Assembly: GCF_010548275.1 (NCBI RefSeq)
Contig: NZ_JAAGLT010000006.1
Location: 186,001 to 250,000 of the forward strand
DNA from: Streptomyces sp. SID12488
GTDB lineage: Bacteria > Actinomycetota > Actinomycetes > Streptomycetales > Streptomycetaceae
Direction of reading: 5' to 3'
DNA length: 64,000 nucleotides
Program-made: the position numbers and the translations under genes
Notes under the pieces: generated by a model
Database searches by the model: none
Told to the model about the DNA's origin: nothing
The model's input: only the letters and a program-made list of their open reading frames with translations
Part shown: one piece after another, positions 58,701 through 64,000 of the stretch
Layout of the letters: each line of letters opens with the position of its first letter
Numbering within the stretch: the first letter of the stretch is position 1

Positions 58701-60370
58701 GTATCGGACCGGAAGAGGATCGCACCGCTGGGGGTGAGTCCTCCGGTGCTGACCACGGCGACCCGGGCGCCCGGCACCTGACGTGCGTCGGCCTCGCCGC
58801 GCAGTTGGGTGATCGCCTCGTGGACCAGGCCCAGGCCGTGGGTGCGACCGTGGGAGAGCTGTCCGCCGTGGGTGTTCAGGGGCAGCAGTCCGTCGCGGGC
58901 GATGTTCTTGCCACCGTCCAGGAAGTCCTTGGCCTCACCGATCCCGCAGAAACCCAACGCCTCTATCCAGGAGAGGCAGTTGAAGGTGAAGCCGTCGTAG
59001 AGCTGCGCGACGTCGACGTCCCTCGGCCGCAGCGAGGTGCGGGTCCACAGGTGGGCGGACTGGCCGAGCACCTGGGGTTCGTGGGTGAGGGTGCTCTGGT
59101 CCCACTCGACGCGTTCGAGGATCTGGGTGCCGACCGCCTCGACGAGGACGGGCGGTCCGGCCAGGTCGCGGGCCGCGTCGACGGCGGACACGATCACGGC
59201 GACCGATCCGTCGCAGGGCACGTCGCAGTCGTACAGCCCGAAGGGGGTGGTGACCGTTCTGGCCTGGAGGTAGTCGTCCATGGTCAGCGGGTCGCGGTAG
59301 ATCGCGGTGGGGTTGAGCGCGGCGTTCGCCCGCTGGTTGAGCGCGATCCAGCCGAGGGTCTCGCGCGTGGTGCCGTAGCGGTGGAAGTGGCGTTGCGCGT
59401 TCATGGCGAGGGTGTGCGAGGCGGAGATCGCACCGAAGGGCTTCATCCAGGCCGCCGCCGCAGGACCGCCGGGCGGGGTGATCCGGCCGCGTTTGACCAG
59501 TTCGCCGTACGACGACTCCCAGACCGTACGGAAGCACAGCACATGCCGGGCCAGTCCACCCGCGACCGCGAGCATCGCCGCGATCAGTGAGCCGCCGGGG
59601 CCGAAGGTCTCGCTGCCGCCGTTGTACCAGGTGGGCCGGACACCCAGCGCGGCCTCCAGCGCCATGACTCCGCCCTCGGCGAAGCCTCCGTACGCCCCTG
59701 CGCCCGGGTAGGCCGCCAGACCGTCGATGTCGGCGATGGTCAACCCCGCGTCGGCGACAGCCCGTTCGCAGGCCTTCACCGTCAGCGACAGGGGCGGTAC
59801 GAGGAGCCGTCGCCCGACCTCCGAGGCGCCGACACCGGTGATCGCGACCTTGTCCTCGAACTTCTCCGGGGTCACCATCGGGCGTACGTGGGACCGGAAT
59901 TGGGCGGGTTCAATGGCGTCCGTGGGAAAGGGAGCCAGTGCCTCCTGATCCGCCGCCGGACGAAACTGCGGAAGCCAGGCATCCCCGGCCCGCTCGAAGA
60001 CGACCTCCATGCGCATGCCCAACTCCAGCTGGTCGGGCTCGCACTGGACGGTGTTGGTGGTGAGGCGTACCCGGGAGTCCTCCTCGATGGCGACCTGGGC
60101 GACGACGAAGGGCGTCGGCAACCCGGGTGCGGGGAAACGGTGGTTGACGGTGAAGCCGATCAGGGTCGCGAAGCCGGAGACGGCCCGTACGCCGGTCTCG
60201 TGCCCGTGGCAGTAGCGGCACACCGGCTGCGGCGGATGGATGAGGGCCGCGCAGGACCCGCACTCCGTCAGGCGCAGCCGGCCGTCCGCGCCGGAGGTCC
60301 AGAAGAAGGCGTTCTCCTCCGTGATCTCCGGCGCGGCCCGGCCCAACGCGTCGGGTGTCTCGTCGGTCAT
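58697..60370 (-). CDS. fusion of DUF35 Zn-ribbon/OB-fold and thiolase-like (lipid-transfer) domain
   Basis: A 557-residue protein. ATG 60370 overlaps the P450 stop (ATGA). Residues 1-160 form a DUF35 acyl-CoA-associated OB-fold with a zinc ribbon of four Cys (37, 40, 51, 54) and the VNHRFPAPGLPTPFVVAQVA strand. Residues about 175-557 are a thiolase-fold domain (AITGVGASEVGRRLLVPPLS, LFHRYGTTRETLGWIAL-like block, LYDGFTFNCLSWIEALGFC, HTHGGQLSHGRTHGLGLVHE). The usual thiolase nucleophile Cys motif is absent, so it may be a retro-aldolase or transferase like Ltp2/ChsH2 of steroid side-chain breakdown, where the two domains are separate proteins. Confidence 0.88.
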   Translation of the reverse strand: MTDETPDALGRAAPEITEENAFFWTSGADGRLRLTECGSCAALIHPPQPVCRYCHGHETGVRAVSGFATLIGFTVNHRFPAPGLPTPFVVAQVAIEEDSRVRLTTNTVQCEPDQLELGMRMEVVFERAGDAWLPQFRPAADQEALAPFPTDAIEPAQFRSHVRPMVTPEKFEDKVAITGVGASEVGRRLLVPPLSLTVKACERAVADAGLTIADIDGLAAYPGAGAYGGFAEGGVMALEAALGVRPTWYNGGSETFGPGGSLIAAMLAVAGGLARHVLCFRTVWESSYGELVKRGRITPPGGPAAAAWMKPFGAISASHTLAMNAQRHFHRYGTTRETLGWIALNQRANAALNPTAIYRDPLTMDDYLQARTVTTPFGLYDCDVPCDGSVAVIVSAVDAARDLAGPPVLVEAVGTQILERVEWDQSTLTHEPQVLGQSAHLWTRTSLRPRDVDVAQLYDGFTFNCLSWIEALGFCGIGEAKDFLDGGKNIARDGLLPLNTHGGQLSHGRTHGLGLVHEAITQLRGEADARQVPGARVAVVSTGGLTPSGAILFRSDT

Positions 60371-60951
60371 TCGGCGATCTGCGCCTTCGCCCTGCGAACC
60401 GTCACCGGCTCGGCGAGCCGCTGTTCGTCGCAGACCCGTTGCAGCTTCTCCAGGGTCTCGTCGAGCCCCGCGCCGAGCCGGGGGCCCGGGGTGAAGGTCA
60501 CCGGGAGGTGGCGCATGCCCTGGATGGTGCCGATGGTCTCGTAGTGCACTGTGCCCTCCGGGTCGCACCGGTAGTCGGGCATACGGTCGAACACCTGGGT
60601 GACCATGCGTTTGAAGACCGTACGGGCGACGTTGGATCCGATGCAGCGGTGGATGCCGAGGCCGAAGCTGCTGTGCCGGTTGGCCGGGCGTTCCAGGTGG
60701 ATGGTGTCGGGGTCGGGGAAAACGGAGGGGTCGCGGTTGGCCATCGCCCAGGACAGCCAGAGCCGTTCTCCCTCCTTGAACCGTGTTCCGGCGATCTCGC
60801 AGTCGGCGGAGAACCTGCGTCCGTCACCCGGCGCGGGCGCGAAGAACCGCAGGAACTCCTCCGTGGCAGAGTCCAGCAGGGTGTCCCGGTCGCGGCTGAG
60901 GCGGTCCCGCTCAGCGGGATTCTCCCCGAGGGATGAGAATGACATTCTCAT
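60367..60951 (-). pseudogene. cytochrome P450, C-terminal half only
   Basis: The frame starts abruptly at LGENPAERDRL, after the I helix of a normal P450, and continues through the ExxR-region equivalents (LLDSATEEFLRFFAPAPG), the K helix and meander (ANRDPSVFPDPDTIHLE) to the heme loop FGLGIHRCIGSNVARTV with the Cys ligand, ending MRHLPVTFTPGPRLG plus a 40-residue tail. About 200 N-terminal residues, including the oxygen-binding Thr, are missing. The only nearby start codons (60951, 60945) lie on a TetR-type operator, and no ribosome site is present. It overlaps the thiolase gene start (ATGA), so translation of the operon may have passed through it. Confidence 0.75.
60933..60951. promoter_or_regulatory. 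probable TetR-type operator
   Basis: ATGAGAAT-GAC-ATTCTCAT, an exact 8+3+8 inverted repeat, lies between the divergent TetR gene and the P450/thiolase operon. The spacing suits TetR-family dimers. It overlaps the first codons of the truncated P450 frame, 91 bases upstream of the TetR start. Confidence 0.7.
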
Positions 60952-61041
60952 TTCATGCAAGTAAGAGTCTCGAAACCTGCGGTACGTGATTCGATAGGGA
61001 GCTTCGACTGATTACCGCTGAAGTGCAGTATCGTTCTACGC

Positions 61042-61692
61042 GTGACCGCCATCCCCGAAGAGCCCGCCTGGCGCCAGCGTGCCGTTGAGCGATCCACCCG
61101 CGCCGCGAAACAGCGTGCCGAGCAGCGCGTTCAGCGCTTCCTGGACGCCGCGCAGGAACTCATCGCGGAGAAGGCCACGACCGACTTCACCGTCCAGGAA
61201 GTCGTCGACCGCTCCAAGCAGTCACTGCGCAGCTTCTACCAGCACTTCGACGGCAAGCACGAGTTGCTGCTCGCCCTGTTCGAGGACGCCCTGTCCACGT
61301 CGGCGATCGAGATCCGCGAAGCCACGTCGGGCGGCGGAGAACCGCTGCCCCGGCTTCGGATCGCGGTGGAGATGCTGTTCGAGCAGTCGCTGCCCAACCC
61401 CGGTGTCCAGCGCCCCCTGTTCAGCGACTTCGCCCTGCAACTGCTGGTCAAGCACCCGGCCCAGGTGGCCACCGCGCACCTGCCCCTGCTGAACCTGTTC
61501 ACCGAACTGCTGGAGCAGGCCGCCGAGGCGGGCAGCGTCCACGCGGACAAGCCCCGGCGACTGGCGGCGCTCCTCATGCAGACCGTCATGTTCTCCGCTC
61601 GGGCCAATGGCGTCCCCTCGGACAGCCAGGCCCACCCGGTGACCGCCGACGAGGTGTGGCAGTTCTGCCTCGGCGGGATCTCGGGCGCCTGA
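61042..61692 (+). CDS. TetR-family transcriptional regulator
   Basis: A 216-residue repressor starting at GTG 61042. The HTH is QRFLDAAQELIAEKATTDFT and VQEVVDRSKQSLRSFYQHFD, followed by a helical ligand domain (LRIAVEMLFEQSLPNPGVQR, LLNLFTELLEQAAEAGSVHA). No ribosome site precedes the start, and CAGTAT 13 bases upstream may be a -10 box, so the transcript could be leaderless. It is divergent from the P450/thiolase operon with a perfect palindrome between them, so it very likely represses that operon; the inducer should be a pathway intermediate, probably an acyl-CoA. Confidence 0.92.
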   Translation: MTAIPEEPAWRQRAVERSTRAAKQRAEQRVQRFLDAAQELIAEKATTDFTVQEVVDRSKQSLRSFYQHFDGKHELLLALFEDALSTSAIEIREATSGGGEPLPRLRIAVEMLFEQSLPNPGVQRPLFSDFALQLLVKHPAQVATAHLPLLNLFTELLEQAAEAGSVHADKPRRLAALLMQTVMFSARANGVPSDSQAHPVTADEVWQFCLGGISGA

Positions 61693-61717
61693 GTCACACC
61701 ATACACACCGTAAAAGT

Positions 61718-61764
61718 GATCGCCCGTGCCACTGAGAACTTTGTTCTCGGCAGCGCGGGCGATC
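61718..61764. terminator. bidirectional terminator between TetR and aldehyde dehydrogenase genes
   Basis: GATCGCCCGTGCC and its near-exact complement (one mismatch) enclose an inner stem GAGAAC-TTT-GTTCTC. It sits between convergent stop codons at 61692 and 61792. Confidence 0.75.
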
Positions 61765-61791
61765 GGCGTCCCGGCTCGGCGGGGCCTCGGC

Positions 61792-63117
61792 TCAGCTCAG
61801 CGGCTTCGCCAGCACTGCCTTGCGGTGGCTGAACGTCTCGATCGAGTAGCGGCCGTGGTAGCTGCCCATCCCGCTCTCTCCCACCCCGCCGAACGGCAGG
61901 TCGGAGACGGTGAGATGGGCGAGCGGCAGGCCGTAGCCGACAGCGCCGGAGGACGTCTCGGCGGCGATCCGCTCCCGGGTCGTGCCGGACTCGGTGAACA
62001 CGTACAGCGCGAGCGGCTTGTCGCGGTCGTTGATGAAGCCGATCGCGTCGTCCAGTCCCGGCACCGTGACGATCGGCAGGATCGGGCCGAAGATCTCCTC
62101 CCGCATCACGGGCGAGGCGGGGTCGACGTCGGCGAGGACGGTCGGCGCGATGTACTTCGTCGTACGGTCCTTGACTCCGCCGGTGACGACGCGGCCCGAG
62201 TCGAGCAGGCCGCCGAGCCGGTCGAAGTGACGCTCGTTGACGATCCGGCCGAACTCGGTGGAGGTGGCCGGGTCCGCGCCGAACAGGTTCTCGACGGCCT
62301 TGGCGAGCGCGGGCTCCAGCGCGGCGGCGGTCTCCGGGTCGGTGAGGACGTAGTCGGGGGCGACGCAGGTCTGGCCGGCGTTGAGGAACTTGCCCCGGAC
62401 CAGCCGGTCGGCGACGACGTCCACGTCGATGCCGGTGTCGACGAACGCCGGGGACTTGCCGCCGAGTTCGAGGGCGACCGGGGTGAGGTGCTCGGCGGCG
62501 GCGCGCATCACGATACGGCCGACGGTGCCGTTGCCGGTGTAGAAGATGTGGTCGAAGCGCTCGGCCAGCAGGGCCGTGGTCTCCGGGATGCCTCCCGCGA
62601 CGACGGCGACCGCGTCCGTGTCCAGGTACTGGGGCAGCAGCCGGGCCACGATGTCGGAGGTGGCGGGGGCCAGTTCGCTCGGCTTGACCACCACCGCGTT
62701 ACCGGCGGCCAGCGCGCCGACGACCGGGGTCAGCAGGAGCTGGACCGGATAGTTCCAGGGGGCGATGACCAGGACGACGCCCAGCGGGTCGTACTGCGTC
62801 CAGGCCGTGGCGTCGGCACCGAGACGCTCGGGGACCGGCGCGGGCTCGGGACGCAGCCAGCCGTCGAGGTGTTCGAGGGTGTGGTCGATCTCCCGGATCG
62901 TGAAGTCGATCTCCGTACGGAAGGCCTCGGTCGAGCTCTTGCCGAGGTCCGCGTGGAGCGCGGCGGCCACGTCCTTGCCGTGCTCAGTGAGCAGTTCGCG
63001 CAGTCGGCCGAGTTGGGCCTTGCGCCATTCGACGGGCTTGGTGCGGCCCGCACGGAAGGTGGCACGCAGGCGCGTCACGATGTCGGCGGGCTGCTCGGGG
63101 GGCGTGGGGTGGTTCAC
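61792..63117 (-). CDS. NAD(P)-dependent aldehyde dehydrogenase, class 3-like
   Basis: A 441-residue aldehyde dehydrogenase of the shorter class-3 type. The catalytic Cys is in FLNAGQTCVAPDYVLT, the Glu in PVALELGGKSPAFVD, and the cofactor site in IAPWNYPVQLLLTPVVGALA with KPSELAPATS. Its C-terminal block LPFGGVGESGMGSYHGRYSI is also family-typical. It oxidises aliphatic or aromatic aldehydes to acids. It is downstream of a MarR gene on the same strand with 148 bases between, and the MarR protein may control it. Confidence 0.94.
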   Translation of the reverse strand: MNHPTPPEQPADIVTRLRATFRAGRTKPVEWRKAQLGRLRELLTEHGKDVAAALHADLGKSSTEAFRTEIDFTIREIDHTLEHLDGWLRPEPAPVPERLGADATAWTQYDPLGVVLVIAPWNYPVQLLLTPVVGALAAGNAVVVKPSELAPATSDIVARLLPQYLDTDAVAVVAGGIPETTALLAERFDHIFYTGNGTVGRIVMRAAAEHLTPVALELGGKSPAFVDTGIDVDVVADRLVRGKFLNAGQTCVAPDYVLTDPETAAALEPALAKAVENLFGADPATSTEFGRIVNERHFDRLGGLLDSGRVVTGGVKDRTTKYIAPTVLADVDPASPVMREEIFGPILPIVTVPGLDDAIGFINDRDKPLALYVFTESGTTRERIAAETSSGAVGYGLPLAHLTVSDLPFGGVGESGMGSYHGRYSIETFSHRKAVLAKPLS

Positions 63118-63265
63118 GGTGCCTCGCTCACGGTCGTGTCATGCGGTGGTCTCGGGCGCGGAAGGCCGGCTCGATGCTCTCGACTCATATGCCAACCCTT
63201 CGCGCGGCAAAACATATTCCACATACACGAAGATGACCGTGAGCAACTGGTCGTCGCCGTGCGTG

Positions 63266-63706
63266 TCAGACCTGGGCCGTCGTCCCGTCGAGTGTCACGG
63301 CCAGCCGGTCCAGGAGGGCGCTCAGCAGTTCGTCGTCCCCGTCACTGAGCAGCGGCCAGTCGGCGCGGACCTCACGGTCGAGGCGGCGCCAGTACTCCTG
63401 GCCGCGCGGGGTGAGGTGGACGAGGATACGGCGGCGGTCGTGCGGATCGACCCGCCGGTGCACGAGGTTCTGGTCGACGAGGTGGTCGACCAGCCGGGTC
63501 AGCGTCGGCGGCGGCAGGAAGACTGCCTCGGCTATCGCGGTCATGTGGTGACCGGCGCCGTCGGAGAGCAGGGCGAGTACCCGCCAGGCGTCGAGGGAGC
63601 AGCCGTGCTCGTCCAGGACGGGCTGGAGGCGGCGCGCGGCCAGTCGCTCGGCCCGCGTCAGGAGCCGCAGAAGGTCCTGGGGCCAGCGCTGCGACGGCGT
63701 GGGCAT
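63266..63706 (-). CDS. MarR-family transcriptional regulator
   Basis: A 146-residue regulator starting at ATG 63706 (GAGGAG four to five bases upstream); the longer frame to 63943 is not supported. The winged helix is SLDAWRVLALLSDGAGHHMT, IAEAVFLPPPTLTRLVDHLV and the wing RRVDPHDRRRILVHLTPRG. MarR proteins respond to phenolic or oxidised ligands. A palindrome ATGTACAT (63729-63736) lies 23 bases before the start and may be its own operator. The next gene in the same direction is the aldehyde dehydrogenase. Confidence 0.9.
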   Translation of the reverse strand: MPTPSQRWPQDLLRLLTRAERLAARRLQPVLDEHGCSLDAWRVLALLSDGAGHHMTAIAEAVFLPPPTLTRLVDHLVDQNLVHRRVDPHDRRRILVHLTPRGQEYWRRLDREVRADWPLLSDGDDELLSALLDRLAVTLDGTTAQV

Positions 63707-63791
63707 CCTGCTCCTCGATCCCGTGGATATGTACATCGCATGAGACGTCTGAAAGTTCACCGGACCGCCCCGGCGCCACGACGCCGTTCCG

Positions 63792-64000
63792 TCAGTCGTC
63801 GACCTGGCCCAGGAAGGGCCGGACCTCGACCGGCATCGTCGTCGCCAGGGCCGCCTTGCGGCCCCACTCCAGGGCGACGTCGAGGTCGGGTGCCATGAGG
63901 AGGCAGATCCCGCCCAAAAACTCCTTGTTCTCGGCGTAGGCACCTTCCGTCTCCTCGACCTCGTCGCCCAGGGGCCGCAGCACGGTCGCGGCGTCCGGGC
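63792..64000 (-). CDS. YCII-related protein, C-terminal part (cut by window edge)
   Basis: Only the last 68 residues are inside the window; the frame stays open to the right edge. They contain DEVEETEGAYAENKEFLGGI and CLLMAPDLDVALEWGRKAAL, then TMPVEVRPFLGQVDD. This corresponds to the DGPFAExKE-type motif (here EGAYAENKE) and the C-terminal strand of YCII/DGPF proteins. Many such proteins are encoded beside ECF sigma factors, so a sigma gene may lie nearby outside the window. It is a second YCII family member in this 64 kb. Confidence 0.75.
   Translation of the reverse strand, partial: PDAATVLRPLGDEVEETEGAYAENKEFLGGICLLMAPDLDVALEWGRKAALATTMPVEVRPFLGQVDD

Noticed and set aside
1..64000. CRISPR arrays, tRNA, rRNA, riboswitches, intact insertion sequences or integrase genes
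   Set aside because: Looked for regularly spaced direct repeats, tRNA T-loop-like sequences and transposase motifs (DDE, recombinase); none convincing was seen by eye. Absence by eye is not proof.

Overview
The window is about 70 percent GC, uses G/C at almost every third codon position, and carries families typical of Streptomyces: streptophobe, DUF4383, DUF6777, the clpP3/clpP4 pair with a PopR-like regulator, an ECF42-type sigma factor and a SigB/SigF-type sigma factor. It reads as a Streptomyces chromosome, probably an arm or accessory stretch. I saw no rRNA, tRNA, ribosomal or cell-division genes, while nutrient uptake, catabolism, secreted enzymes, regulators and decayed genes are abundant.

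Layout. 1-6.9 kb: a family-5 ABC importer (solute-binding protein, two permeases, double ATPase) in a tight operon with a DUF1684 protein, a luciferase-like flavin oxidoreductase and a broken alpha/beta hydrolase. 7-12.5 kb: slipin/NfeD pair, secreted beta-propeller, MerR regulator beside a SulP remnant, TerD-like protein. 12.6-14 kb: a decayed rhamnogalacturonan locus. 14-19.3 kb: an operon of a YbdK-type carboxylate-amine ligase, an N-acetylglutaminylglutamine-type amidotransferase and an S9 peptidase. 19.5-24.6 kb: DUF4383, catalase, ECF42 sigma with its YCII partner, and a CHAT-domain pseudogene. 24.7-28.6 kb: LacI regulator with two operators and a large secreted glycoside hydrolase. 28.8-32.6 kb: clpP3-clpP4, PopR-like regulator, methyltransferase, SigB-type sigma factor.

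32.6-41.5 kb: HATPase, DUF6777 protein, streptophobe protein, SnoaL-like protein, then an operon of an FHA-domain ABC exporter, an SH3-like protein and a Ser/Thr kinase, followed by DUF1905. 41.5-51 kb: two aldo/keto reductases, LysR, DinB, adenosine deaminase, VOC, PAP2, dienelactone hydrolase, a secreted protein and a PI-PLC-like enzyme. 51-56.1 kb: SDR remnant, amidohydrolase/CoA-transferase pair divergent from an enoyl-CoA hydratase, an HTH protein and a membrane protein. 56.1-61.7 kb: a translationally coupled catabolic operon (truncated P450, Zn-ribbon/OB-thiolase fusion, alpha/beta hydrolase, DoxX, beta-hydroxyacid dehydrogenase) facing a TetR gene. 61.8-64 kb: aldehyde dehydrogenase, MarR, and a YCII-type protein cut by the window edge.

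Two themes stand out. First, gene decay is heavy: at least six recognisable genes are broken, several by internal deletions that left both ends in place. Second, several compact multi-gene units (ligase/amidotransferase/peptidase; kinase/SH3/FHA-ABC; thiolase operon) look like complete small systems whose substrates are not known to me. Functional calls come from reading the protein sequences; no database search was run.
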